NCBI GenBank assembly: GCA_029959615.1
Contig: JASCOD010000003.1
Coordinates: 1 to 64,000 of the forward strand
Length of the DNA: 64,000 nucleotides
Reading direction: 5' to 3'
Source of the DNA: Flavobacteriaceae bacterium PS02338
GTDB lineage: Bacteria; Bacteroidota; Bacteroidia; Sphingobacteriales; Sphingobacteriaceae
Shown here: piece by piece, positions 27,287 through 35,770 of the stretch
How the letters are laid out: each line of letters opens with the position of its first letter
How positions within the stretch are numbered: position 1 is the stretch's first letter
Program-made: the position numbers and the translations under genes
Notes under the pieces: model-generated
The model's input: the letters and a program-made list of their open reading frames with translations, nothing else
Told to the model about the DNA's origin: nothing
The model's database searches: none

Positions 27287-27835
27287 ATGAAAAGAACTTT
27301 CCTTTTTTTTGTAGCTGCTGCTACAGTATCATGTACAAATAATGCACCCAAAGAGGCGCTAGTTGCTTCAAATATATTTATAGAGCAAAAAGTATCAGAC
27401 TTCGTAGCTAAACATCCTGAGTGGACCAGCGGTGACAACGTTAATGCTGAAATCACAGATAAGTTTCAACATGAAGTGAAACGTTGGAGTAACGAGCAAG
27501 ATTTCCTAAAAGAGATGCCTTTGCAGTTAAAATCCATTAGAGATACCACTTTAAGTGGACAAGATTTTAAACTGGGTACTTTTGCAGGATATAATGATAA
27601 CACTCGTCCATCGGGTTCCATACTGAACTATATTCAAGTAAATATTGATGGTGTATTGCCTCCTGATATCGCAAAACAAGTGAAGATAGACGGTAAATAC
27701 ACCCTAGACGCCATGTTGTACAAACAAGGTAGTCGCAAAGATGTGAAGTTAATTAACGTTGCAGACTTTAAAGGTTACGATTTAGGGAGATATGTGTTTT
27801 CTATCGTGAAAGTAAATCCGATAGCAGCTAAATAA
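27287..27835 (+). CDS. Hypothetical lipoprotein, 182 aa
   Basis: The N-terminus MKRTFLFFVAAATVSC is a lipoprotein signal (Cys16). The mature part has no recognised domain: a helical first half (SDFVAKHPEWTSGDNVNAEI; EVKRWSNEQDFLKEMPLQL) and a beta-rich second half (FKLGTFAGYNDN; GRYVFSIVKVNP). It is monocistronic, followed by an intrinsic terminator. No function can be proposed. Confidence 0.75.
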   Translation: MKRTFLFFVAAATVSCTNNAPKEALVASNIFIEQKVSDFVAKHPEWTSGDNVNAEITDKFQHEVKRWSNEQDFLKEMPLQLKSIRDTTLSGQDFKLGTFAGYNDNTRPSGSILNYIQVNIDGVLPPDIAKQVKIDGKYTLDAMLYKQGSRKDVKLINVADFKGYDLGRYVFSIVKVNPIAAK

Positions 27836-27859
27836 TTTTAATATAAGAATCAAAAGATG

Positions 27860-27892
27860 AGCCTTTACAGTCTGTTTGGAAGGGCTTTTTTT
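27860..27892 (+). terminator. Intrinsic terminator of the lipoprotein gene
   Basis: AGCCTTTACAG pairs imperfectly with the TTTGGAAGGGCT arm and is followed by a run of seven T. Confidence 0.75.
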
Positions 27893-27960
27893 ATGTTTAT
27901 GGAATTTCTCTGTTTTAATCAATGCATGACTCCGTGGATATTAAAAGGAGAGATTTGTTT

Positions 27961-28072
27961 AACCCTCTCTGGCTACGCCATCTATTGATATCTTGATTTA
28001 ATGGTATCAATGAGCTTCGTTACACTACGGTTCTCCCTAAGAGGGAGAGATGCCCAGAGGGAAGAGAGGGTT
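27961..28072. repeat. CCCTCTCT repeat interrupted by a nested insertion
   Basis: The usual unit CCCTCTCTGGCTACGCCATC joined to TCTCCCT-AAGAGGGAGAGATG is present, but about 46 bp (TATTGATATC to CACTACGG) sits between the two parts. A further CCCAGAGGG-AGAGAGGGTT arm follows. Confidence 0.6.
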
Positions 28073-28138
28073 AGATAAAATATTGATACTTCAAGTTTTC
28101 CTAAAGTAAGAGGTAATTCATATTAGCGAAAATGGTTA

Positions 28139-28675
28139 TTAATTTGATTTTTCCAAATTCTTCACAATCCCCTTTAACATTGTCGGTACGATAAGCTTGT
28201 GAAAAGGTTTGACTGGAAAAAAGTATAATCGCCCTAACCAACTGTGAAACTTAACTACGGTACTAATGGTTAGGTTTTTTTCATGCGCATTATTTTTATT
28301 TGCCTGTAGGTAAAGAGAAACTCTGAAATCTAAGTGCCTGTCATCTTCGCCAATTACTACCTCTTTTTCATCACAATGATAAACTTGGAACAAACCTAGT
28401 CTTTCGCCAACTTCGCACTTAAATTCATCCAATTGTTTCTGTCTGTCAATACTGTTTTCGGGAGTTTTTAAACCAAAACGCTTAACTATTGCATTTCTGA
28501 AAGAAAAAAGCTTGCCAATCCATTTAGGACCACTACTGAAGAATGCTTTACCTACTTTGGCAGTATTGATGCTTAAGTGTTTGTCGGTTAAATTTCCTGT
28601 GAAACTATCTACGTAATCATATGATTGACGAGCAAGCATAGAATGAAGAGGGAGTAAAGCGTTTCTTTTAGGCAT
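28139..28675 (-). CDS. DUF2867-family protein
   Basis: 178 residues from MPKRNALLPLHSMLARQSYD; this start leaves 4 bp to the preceding VOC gene, whereas the longer frame overlaps it. The family signatures are IGEDDRHLDFRVSLYLQ and the C-terminal FHSWLGRLYFFPVKPFHKLI with a membrane-proximal tail. The molecular function of DUF2867 is unknown. It is probably cotranscribed with the VOC gene. Confidence 0.85.
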   Translation of the reverse strand: MPKRNALLPLHSMLARQSYDYVDSFTGNLTDKHLSINTAKVGKAFFSSGPKWIGKLFSFRNAIVKRFGLKTPENSIDRQKQLDEFKCEVGERLGLFQVYHCDEKEVVIGEDDRHLDFRVSLYLQANKNNAHEKNLTISTVVKFHSWLGRLYFFPVKPFHKLIVPTMLKGIVKNLEKSN

Positions 28676-28679
28676 GTTG

Positions 28680-29072
28680 TTATCCCATTGGTGCGCAAAC
28701 TTCAATTAAAAAGCCATCGATATCTCTTAAATAAGCAACCGTTTGTCCCCAAGGTTTTTGTTGTGGTGCCGAAACTGCTGTAGCACCATGTTGCAAAGCT
28801 AATTCTACTGCTTTGGCAACATCATCAGTAATAAAACCAAGTTCCGTTGCGAAGGGCTTTTGGTTAAGGTCGCTAGCAATAAAACCATTCTTAAGATTGG
28901 AATTAGCTAAGTTATGTGAGGCAAAAGATATAGTGGTAGCGCCAGTTTCTAGCTCGCCGTAATCATTTTCTGGAGTGATGAATTTTCTTGTAAAACCGAA
29001 AGCGCTTTCATAAAAAGTAATTGCTTTGCTTACATCTTGTACGTAAAGAATAGTGTATCCGAACTTGACCAT
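28680..29072 (-). CDS. VOC-superfamily (glyoxalase-like) protein
   Basis: 130 residues from MVKFGYTILYVQDVSKAITF; the upstream ATG adds only seven residues. The fold signature is visible in FYESAFGFTRKFITPENDYG, ATTISFASHN and TVAYLRDIDGFLIEVCAPMG, with Glu in the last strand as a possible metal ligand. It resembles the glyoxalase/bleomycin-resistance group; substrate unknown. Confidence 0.85.
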   Translation of the reverse strand: MVKFGYTILYVQDVSKAITFYESAFGFTRKFITPENDYGELETGATTISFASHNLANSNLKNGFIASDLNQKPFATELGFITDDVAKAVELALQHGATAVSAPQQKPWGQTVAYLRDIDGFLIEVCAPMG

Positions 29073-29162
29073 TTGATTTAGTTGATAGTCCAAAAGTATT
29101 TATTTATTCTCTAAATAAAATGGCATTTGACCTGCTAATGATAAGTGAAAAGCCCTTATTGT

Positions 29163-29576
29163 TTACTTTTGAAGCAAATATAATGAATTATTCAACCTTT
29201 CTAATTTACCTTTTCGCTTCACCAAATTTTTGTAATCCCATTGGATCTCTCTTGATTTAACTAACCAACGTTCTAGATCTGCTATGTTTATTTGTTCTAC
29301 TGAAGTAAACCGTGCTTCCGATGCTTTAAATTTACCCTCGTTTTGTAAGCCTTGTTCGTCAAAAGATTGACCACTCCAAAACAATAAACGAATGCTATCT
29401 TTTAGCTTGCTGTAACCAACCACGGGGTTGCCGTCTAAAAACCATACCGGGTGTGCATGCCATATTTTGTTTTCTGCTTCGGGTAAACTCCTATTAATTG
29501 TATTGGCAAGCAAATGGCAAATAGCTTTGTCTTCTGGCGCTTGTTTGTCGTTGTAGTTTTGTATTTCTTCCTTCAT
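29163..29576 (-). CDS. DUF1801-domain protein
   Basis: 137 residues. ENKIWHAHPVWFLDGNPVVG and SIRLLFWSGQSFDEQGL are the characteristic strands of the YdhG/DUF1801 group, small proteins of unknown role, some annotated as iron-chaperone-like. The gene ends 3 bp from the DinB-like gene on the same strand, so the two are likely cotranscribed. Confidence 0.8.
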   Translation of the reverse strand: MKEEIQNYNDKQAPEDKAICHLLANTINRSLPEAENKIWHAHPVWFLDGNPVVGYSKLKDSIRLLFWSGQSFDEQGLQNEGKFKASEARFTSVEQINIADLERWLVKSREIQWDYKNLVKRKGKLERLNNSLYLLQK

Positions 29577-29578
29577 AT

Positions 29579-30154
29579 TTAGTCTTTACGTGGATTTAAA
29601 ACCTCATCTGTAAAATGAGCTTTCTGCTGCGGTTTTGCAAACTTGTCATCATTATAAGCCTGCGACTTGCCTCTGGGGATGGATAACGATTGCCAATCAT
29701 TTTGAGTCAACATTTTGCCTAACATAACTATTTGCCCAATGTGGTAGGGGTAATGTGCCAACTGTCTGTTGATGGCTTCAGTAACTGTATGTCCCTGGTT
29801 ACGGATGTAAATGATTTTGTCTAGATCAGCATCTTTTAGTGGATTGATGGCGTTAAACAAACAATCCCAGCCCTGTTCCCATCTTCTAATGACTTCTTCT
29901 TTGGTCGTAATGCGCTGTGCTTCAAATTCTGTATCTCTATTTCTCCATTCTTTTTCTCCATCGGTAGTGAGGAAATCTGTAAAACGAGAACACATGTTAC
30001 CTGATAAATGATTTACAATCATGGCAATGCTGTTGCTATTTTCATTGTATTGCCAAAATAGTGCTTCTTCGGTTAATTGGGCAAAGGTTTTATCGCCTAG
30101 TATTTTGTAGTACTGAAATTGCTTTTTAACGCTTTCGAGGTAATCGTTGGTCAT
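29579..30154 (-). CDS. DinB-like/DUF1572 protein
   Basis: 191 residues forming the four-helix DinB bundle. The three expected metal-site histidines are visible: IVNHLSGNM (His48), INRQLAHYPYHIGQIVML (two His). Members of the superfamily include thiol-dependent S-transferases; this branch is uncharacterised. It heads a short operon with the DUF1801 gene. Confidence 0.82.
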   Translation of the reverse strand: MTNDYLESVKKQFQYYKILGDKTFAQLTEEALFWQYNENSNSIAMIVNHLSGNMCSRFTDFLTTDGEKEWRNRDTEFEAQRITTKEEVIRRWEQGWDCLFNAINPLKDADLDKIIYIRNQGHTVTEAINRQLAHYPYHIGQIVMLGKMLTQNDWQSLSIPRGKSQAYNDDKFAKPQQKAHFTDEVLNPRKD

Positions 30155-30590
30155 TGATTGTAGTTTTGTTATTTAAAGATAGGAGGAATTGTTTATTGGT
30201 TAGATACTTCTTTGCGTTTAAATATTACCGCAAAGAAAAGTTTAGCAGAGGATGGGGAGTTTGAAAAAGTGCTTTTTGTTTATTAAACTTAATGCTTCCA
30301 GCTCGTCTCCAAGCTGCATCCAAAGTGTTTCCATCGTGCATTCAGCTCGTCTCCATGCAGCATGTAGGCTAACGGTTAATGGCATAAGTTAATAAATCTT
30401 GCATCTAGAATGTAATTTGTATCGGTTTATGGGTAACAAAGGATCTATTTGAAGCCTGCAAAATAGATCCCTCGAAACTCGGAACGACAGGGTGTATTAT
30501 GGTTAAACTATCATTATTTCTTTTAGATTCTTAAACGTTTTACAATCAGATTTTACTTTTCGAAAAAGAATAATACCTTTGCAGCATCAA
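30155..30590. other. Upstream region of the riboswitch-controlled gene
   Basis: Apart from the promoter at 30574-30581 the region contains a pair of CAGCTCGTCTCCA words (about 30299 and 30343) and no recognisable gene. Confidence 0.4.
30574..30581 (+). promoter_or_regulatory. Bacteroidota -7 box upstream of the TPP riboswitch
   Basis: TACCTTTG matches TAnnTTTG exactly and lies 10 bp before the riboswitch, so transcription should start at about 30587. The -33 region (TTTTAC near 30551) is a poor match. Confidence 0.6.
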
Positions 30591-30771
30591 TAAGGGGTGC
30601 CTTGTTTTGCATAAAACACAAATAAAGGCTGAGATCATACCCATTTTGAGACGTAGAGTAATAAGTTATAGGTAATAAGTTATAAGTCGGAAGACGTAAA
30701 ACTTAAAACGTAGAACTTAAAACTTAAAATCTCAAATGCACCTGATCCAGGTAATGCTGGCGTAGGGATGG
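30591..30771 (+). ncRNA. TPP riboswitch (THI element) with enlarged P3 arm
   Basis: Conserved TPP-binding blocks are present in order: AAGGGGTGCC, GGCTGAGATCATACCC, CACCTGATC-CAGGTAATGCTGGCGTAGGGA. Between ACCC and ACCTGATC the P3 stem CATTTTGAGA/TCTCAAATG carries about 75 nt of AAGTTATAAG / AAAACTTAAAACGTAG-type low-complexity sequence. Downstream, CCCTAC (30803-30808) can pair with the riboswitch GTAGGG (30762-30767), while AACCC (30800-30804) can pair with GGGTT (30816-30820). These are mutually exclusive and lack a T-run, suggesting translational control of the downstream TonB receptor. Confidence 0.92.
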
Positions 30772-30841
30772 TTTATGAAGTTTAACTAATGTCGGGCGTA
30801 ACCCCTACAACCGATGGGTTTAACTAAAAAACAACAATAAG

Positions 30842-33307
30842 TTGAAAAAATTAAGATTTGCAGTTTTGGCTGCACTGCTGTGTCCGTTTTTGGCGGTGGC
30901 ACAGTTCAAGATTTCGGGGAAGGTTACCGAAACTAATGGAAACACACTTTCTGGTGCAAGTGTGAAATTAAAAACACAAGGATTTACGGCTGGAACTAAC
31001 ACTAACGGTGTTTACGAGTTCGGTAACTTGCCTGCTGGTAATTACACGGTGGTAGTAAGTTATTTGGGCTTTGCTACGCAAGAGAAAAAAGTAACGCTTA
31101 ATGCTAATGCAGTGGCTGATTTTACTTTGCAACAGCTTTCTTTTGTTGCTGATGAGGTGGTGGTAAGTGCCACTAGAGCGTCAATAAATTCGGCTAGTAC
31201 CTACAAAAACATTGACAAGGAAACTATTGCTAAGTACAATTTTGGGCAAGATTTACCTTTTATCCTAGACAATACACCGGGTGTTGTGGTGACTTCTGAT
31301 GCTGGTGCTGGTGTGGGCTACACAGGTATTCGTATTAGAGGAAGTGATGCTAGTCGCGTAAATGTGACTGTAAATGGTATTCCGTATAACGATAGCGAAA
31401 GTCAGGGTACTTTTTGGGTAAATATGCCAGATTTTGCTTCATCTGTTGATAATATACAAATTCAGCGTGGAGTAGGTACATCTACCAATGGTGCAGGTGC
31501 TTTTGGCGGTAGTGTAAACATCCAAACCACTTCTAATGAAACTACGCCTTATGCTGAATTGAACAATACCTTTGGTTCATTTCAAACTTGGAAGAACACC
31601 GTTAAGGTGGGTACGGGACTGATTGATAATAAGTGGAGTTTTGATGGACGTTTATCTCGTATTAAATCTGATGGTTTCATAGATAGGGCGGCTTCAAATT
31701 TGAAGTCTTACTTTCTCTCAGGTGCTTACCATGGAAAAAAAGATCTGTTGAGGATTAATGTGTTTTCTGGTGCCGAAAAAACTTACCAAGCATGGAATGG
31801 AATTCCGGAGGCAAGATTAAGAGGTGATGTTGCCGGTATGAATGAATATATCGATAGAAATGGACTTGATGCAGCAGATGCGGCTAATTTGTTAAATTCT
31901 GATAGCAGAACTTATAATAGTTTTACCTATAAGGATCAAACAGATAATTATTGGCAAGATCATTATCAATTGCTTTATGCAACGCAGTTTACTGAAAAAT
32001 TCTCTTTTAACGGTGCCTTACATTATACAGATGGAAGAGGTTATTTTGAAGAATTTAAAGCTAATGATAGGTTGAGTAAATATGGTCTTCCAAATGTAAC
32101 GGTAGATGGTGCTTTAAAAAGCAGAACTGACCTAGTGCGTAGACGATGGTTAGATAATGATTTTTATGGTGTTACCTATAATTTCGATTATAAGGCAAAG
32201 GATAATCTGCGTTTTACGCTAGGAGGTGCTTATAATGAATATAAAGGAAAGCATTTTGGTGAAATTATTTGGGCTCGTTTTGCACCAACTAGTAATCTTT
32301 CAGATCATTATTACAATGGTGATGGAACTAAGTATGATTTTAATGTTTTCGGAAAAGTAAATTATAACCCGATTGAAAAGCTAAGTCTTTTTGTTGACCT
32401 GCAATATAGAAATGTGGAATATAATATCACCGGAACTAATAAAAACCGTATAGCACTTGACTTTAAAAACAGCTATAATTTCTTTAATCCAAAAATTGGA
32501 GCCACTTTATTTTTAGATAATTTGAGTAATGTCTACGCATCTTACAGCGTAGCCAATAAAGAACCAAATCGCGATGACTTTACCAATTTGAAAATCGGCT
32601 TACCAAATCCAAAAGCAGAACGTTTGCATGATGTAGAGTTGGGTTATCGTTATCAAAACGATAAATTTAATCTAGGTGCCAATGTGTACGGAATGTTCTA
32701 CAAAGATCAGTTGATTTTTACAGGTGAAGTAAATGCAGATGCAGATGCATATCGCCAGAATGTAGACAAGAGTTATAGAGTTGGGGTAGAATTAGATGCG
32801 GCTTATGTTATCAGTTCAAAATTCTCAATTAATGCTAATGCTGCTTTAAGTAGAAATAAGATTAAAAATTATATCGATTATATTTCAAATTCTGACGTGA
32901 ACTACGATCCAGATGGTTATATCGAAACGCACTATACGAATTCAGATATTTCATTTTCACCAAATATTGTAATTGGTGGTGAGTTGATTTACAATCCAAT
33001 TAAGTCTTTTGCACTTGCTTTGCAAACTAAATATGTAGGCAAACAGTTCATGGACAATACTCAAAATGACGCTAGAAAATTAGCAGCTTATTGGGTCAAT
33101 AATTTTAGACTAGGTTACGATTTAAAAGCCTTTGGGGCGAAGAACATTAATGTTGGCCTATTGGTAAACAATATCTTTAATCGTAAATACGAAAGTAACG
33201 GTTACACCTATAGCTACGCTTATGATAAAACTGTTGTTACTACGGAAAATTTCTACTTTGCGCAAGCTGGAACTAATTTTATGCTAAGTTTGAACTTTAA
33301 GTTCTAG
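30842..33307 (+). CDS. TonB-dependent receptor under TPP riboswitch control, probable thiamine importer
   Basis: 821 residues starting at a TTG that gives a clean signal peptide (MKKLRFAVLAALLCPFLAVA). Residues about 22-105 are a CarboxypepD-regulatory-like domain (FKISGKVTETNGNTLSGASV), followed by a plug (LPFILDNTPGVVVTSDAGAG; RIRGSDASRVNVTVNGIPYN) and a barrel ending LSLNFKF. The TPP riboswitch directly upstream indicates repression by thiamine pyrophosphate, so transport of thiamine or a precursor across the outer membrane is the natural reading; TPP-regulated receptors of this kind are known from Bacteroidota. No inner-membrane thiamine transporter follows; the next gene is on the opposite strand. 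Confidence 0.92.
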   Translation: MKKLRFAVLAALLCPFLAVAQFKISGKVTETNGNTLSGASVKLKTQGFTAGTNTNGVYEFGNLPAGNYTVVVSYLGFATQEKKVTLNANAVADFTLQQLSFVADEVVVSATRASINSASTYKNIDKETIAKYNFGQDLPFILDNTPGVVVTSDAGAGVGYTGIRIRGSDASRVNVTVNGIPYNDSESQGTFWVNMPDFASSVDNIQIQRGVGTSTNGAGAFGGSVNIQTTSNETTPYAELNNTFGSFQTWKNTVKVGTGLIDNKWSFDGRLSRIKSDGFIDRAASNLKSYFLSGAYHGKKDLLRINVFSGAEKTYQAWNGIPEARLRGDVAGMNEYIDRNGLDAADAANLLNSDSRTYNSFTYKDQTDNYWQDHYQLLYATQFTEKFSFNGALHYTDGRGYFEEFKANDRLSKYGLPNVTVDGALKSRTDLVRRRWLDNDFYGVTYNFDYKAKDNLRFTLGGAYNEYKGKHFGEIIWARFAPTSNLSDHYYNGDGTKYDFNVFGKVNYNPIEKLSLFVDLQYRNVEYNITGTNKNRIALDFKNSYNFFNPKIGATLFLDNLSNVYASYSVANKEPNRDDFTNLKIGLPNPKAERLHDVELGYRYQNDKFNLGANVYGMFYKDQLIFTGEVNADADAYRQNVDKSYRVGVELDAAYVISSKFSINANAALSRNKIKNYIDYISNSDVNYDPDGYIETHYTNSDISFSPNIVIGGELIYNPIKSFALALQTKYVGKQFMDNTQNDARKLAAYWVNNFRLGYDLKAFGAKNINVGLLVNNIFNRKYESNGYTYSYAYDKTVVTTENFYFAQAGTNFMLSLNFKF

Positions 33308-33316
33308 TATTAAACT

Positions 33317-33375
33317 TGTCACATTGAGCTTGTCGAAATGTTTTAACAAAATGCTTCGACAAGCTCAGCCTGACA
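33317..33375. repeat. Dispersed inverted repeat GAGCTTGTCGAA, terminator-like
   Basis: TGTCACATTGAGCTTGTCGAA on the left pairs with TTCGACAAGCTCAGCCTGACA on the right, with four mismatches, around TTTTAACAAAA. It sits between convergent genes and could act as a bidirectional terminator. Confidence 0.65.
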
Positions 33376-33393
33376 GGGATGCTTAATAAAATA

Positions 33394-33603
33394 TTACCTC
33401 TTCAATGGTTGCAGCAAATATTCTAAGCCATTCAGCTTAATCTCGTAAAGCGTAGCCAACAACATTCCCAATTTTCCGGCAGGAAAGCCCTTGCTATGGT
33501 ACCAAACTAAATAATGTTCTGGTATGTCGCACAACAACCACCCTTTGTATTTTCCATAAGGCATTCTCATTACAACAAGTTCTTTTAGTAGCTCTGGGTT
33601 CAT
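33394..33603 (-). CDS. DUF3820-family protein
   Basis: 69 residues, close to the family's usual length. MPYGKYKGWLLCDIPEHYLV followed by WYHSKGFPAGKLGMLLATLY is the complete signature. The family is sometimes annotated as a quorum-sensing-regulated virulence factor, but its function is unknown. Single gene, convergent with the TonB receptor gene. Confidence 0.88.
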   Translation of the reverse strand: MNPELLKELVVMRMPYGKYKGWLLCDIPEHYLVWYHSKGFPAGKLGMLLATLYEIKLNGLEYLLQPLKR

Positions 33604-33748
33604 GAGTTAAAGGTAAGAAATAGTTCATTAGTTGATGATGCTTTGAAGAAGGATAACCGAGAGTCGTCAATTGAAACTGAGAGGATCCGCTGCTAATATC
33701 CTATACTAATTGGCTAACAAGTTCCATTTTATGCCGGTATATCTCTAC

Positions 33749-33756
33749 TAAATTTG
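33749..33756 (+). promoter_or_regulatory. Bacteroidota -7 box before the FG-GAP protein gene
   Basis: TAAATTTG matches TAnnTTTG, 31 bp upstream of the ATG at 33788. The -33 position has TTTT (33727-33730) with an 18-bp spacer. Confidence 0.45.
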
Positions 33757-33787
33757 AATAAATACAAACCAGATATTAGCTTCAGCT

Positions 33788-35770
33788 ATGAATGAATTAA
33801 GCTTTGTGAAATGCTGCACCATTTGCATTTTTCTCTTAAATATGATCTATAGTGCTTTTGCACAAACTAAGGGCAATTATTTGATCAGCGGTGAACCCAT
33901 AAAAAATGGTTCGGTTAATGGTATTGGAGATTTTGCTGCTCCGTCTTTAACTGGGGTCATTATAGGTATGGCAAAGGTAAACGATGATGATTATCCCGAT
34001 CTTTTTTTAACTGGAGATTCTAGAGAACCGGGTACTTATTTATATCATTTTAAGAAATTTGCTGAAAAAGGAGAACCCGTATTTTCACAGGGTAAAAAGA
34101 TTAAACTTCCTTTTGAAGAAACAGGGGGACAAAGAACCGCTATCATTCAAACACCTTCTAAAGAAATATATGGTTTCTGGCGTTTTGGCGGTAAGTCGTT
34201 GAAATCGGCAATATTCGACAAAAGCTCAAATTCGTTTGGTGAAATTAATAATATTTCTGTTTCAGGTCTTCCTCCTGGCCTAGCCTCTTTTGGTATAATT
34301 AAAACCCAGCAAGGTAAATACCTGTTTTTGTTTACTGTTCCTAAACCCAATAAAGTCACAGTTAAATTGGCAACCGATAGCGCCTACTACACACCTGAAG
34401 GTTATTGGCCGAACGAGCTTAATGAAGTAGGGATCTATGGAGCTGTAACAAGCAAGTTGGATGGTCTTACTCAACTAGAGGCGAAGCCACTTACTTCATT
34501 AGATCAAACCTACTATGGTATTAGTGGCTATACCAGTTACGAAAATAATGATGAGCAATATTTGATCTGCGGTACAAGGTTTGGTAATATTCATGCATAT
34601 CAAGTAGATAAAGAGAATTTATCTGCAACCAAATATGTGGTCGATAAACATCATATCATTCAAAGAAGTCCATCGGTAAATGGATATGTTGCTTACTTAA
34701 AAGGATCTGCAAATACAGAGGGTTTGTTGGTTTCTGGTGAAGGTAGCATTGTTTTTTATCCTAATACGAAAGAGAAAGACAAGAATGGTAATTTGATATT
34801 TGCAGATGCATTGCCACTGAAACAAGAAAGCCCGTTATTATATGGCGGTTCGTTGGTAGTGCCAAGTTTAGCCGATTGGGATGGAGACGGTTTAGTAGAT
34901 ATGATTTCAGGCAACTCGGTAGGCAAAATCTTATTCTTTAGAAACATCGGTACGAATCAGCAACCAGCCTATCAAGATCCGATAGCACTAAAGGCAGGGG
35001 GAGTGGAAATTCACGTTCAACCGGGCTATAGGGAAGATATACAAGGTCCTCATGAATCACGTTGGGGCTATGTTTGTCCGGTAGTTTATGATTGGAATAG
35101 TGATGGGTTGCCCGATATTCTCATCGGAGATAGTCGTGGGAAATTTATGGTTTACCTTAATGTGGGAACCAAACAAAAGCCAGTATTGGATGTAGAAAAG
35201 TCGCTTTTTGTTAAAGGGCTGAATGTTCATGGTGGTTGGCGTTCTACTTCGGGTGTGGCAAATATGGCAGGTAGGGATGCTTATGTAATTTTGGATACGG
35301 ATAATCAGTTTCATTTGTATTATAAAATTGATGCCTATAATGTGAGTGATGGCGGCAAACTTAAACTTACAGATGGTTCGTATATCAATGGTCATCGTCG
35401 TAAAGGAGGCCAAGTTGGAAGGGCAAAAATCCATATAGTAGATTGGGATGGTGATGGTGTAAAAGATTTATTGATTGGAACGGGTAGGGGAGCTTCCATT
35501 CCAAATCCAACAACAGGCTTACCTTATAATCGGAAGAAAAAGAATGAAGGTGCTGCGGTGCTGTTTTTAAGAAATGCAGGTACTGACGCTGAGCCGTTAT
35601 TCGAATTTCCTAAAATGATGAAGTTTAAAGGCAATGATATACTCTTGGGCGCCCACGAGTGTGCCCCAACTACAGCTCGTATTGGTGGAGATGGTAAAAT
35701 GCTTAATCTAGTAGTGGGTACAGAATACGGAACTTATATGTTTTACGATAGAAAAGACTTGTCATGGTAA
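33788..35770 (+). CDS. Secreted FG-GAP/VCBS-repeat protein
   Basis: 660 residues with a signal peptide (to about residue 27). Three calcium-binding-type FG-GAP blades are clear: DWDGDGLVDMISGNSVGKIL, DWNSDGLPDILIGDSRGKFM and DWDGDGVKDLLIGTGRGA, each followed by a strand of the type FFRNIGTNQQP, and a fourth diverged one lies near residue 65 (NDDDYPDLFLTGDS). The fold is a beta-propeller of the integrin alpha type. The stop overlaps the start of the sialidase-like gene by 7 bp, so the two are translationally coupled. Role in glycan binding or processing is inferred from the neighbouring SusC/SusD pair. Confidence 0.85.
   Translation: MNELSFVKCCTICIFLLNMIYSAFAQTKGNYLISGEPIKNGSVNGIGDFAAPSLTGVIIGMAKVNDDDYPDLFLTGDSREPGTYLYHFKKFAEKGEPVFSQGKKIKLPFEETGGQRTAIIQTPSKEIYGFWRFGGKSLKSAIFDKSSNSFGEINNISVSGLPPGLASFGIIKTQQGKYLFLFTVPKPNKVTVKLATDSAYYTPEGYWPNELNEVGIYGAVTSKLDGLTQLEAKPLTSLDQTYYGISGYTSYENNDEQYLICGTRFGNIHAYQVDKENLSATKYVVDKHHIIQRSPSVNGYVAYLKGSANTEGLLVSGEGSIVFYPNTKEKDKNGNLIFADALPLKQESPLLYGGSLVVPSLADWDGDGLVDMISGNSVGKILFFRNIGTNQQPAYQDPIALKAGGVEIHVQPGYREDIQGPHESRWGYVCPVVYDWNSDGLPDILIGDSRGKFMVYLNVGTKQKPVLDVEKSLFVKGLNVHGGWRSTSGVANMAGRDAYVILDTDNQFHLYYKIDAYNVSDGGKLKLTDGSYINGHRRKGGQVGRAKIHIVDWDGDGVKDLLIGTGRGASIPNPTTGLPYNRKKKNEGAAVLFLRNAGTDAEPLFEFPKMMKFKGNDILLGAHECAPTTARIGGDGKMLNLVVGTEYGTYMFYDRKDLSW

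Larger units (their letters stand above)
27836..28138. other. Convergent intergenic region with terminator and composite repeat
   Basis: A terminator (27860-27892) follows the lipoprotein gene. At 27961-28072 a CCCTCTCT repeat is split by about 46 bp that itself contains ATTGATA/TATCAAT. No gene is seen. Confidence 0.65.

Noticed and set aside
28676..28705. Longer start of the DUF2867 gene
   Set aside because: It would overlap the end of the upstream VOC gene, and the conserved part begins at 28675.
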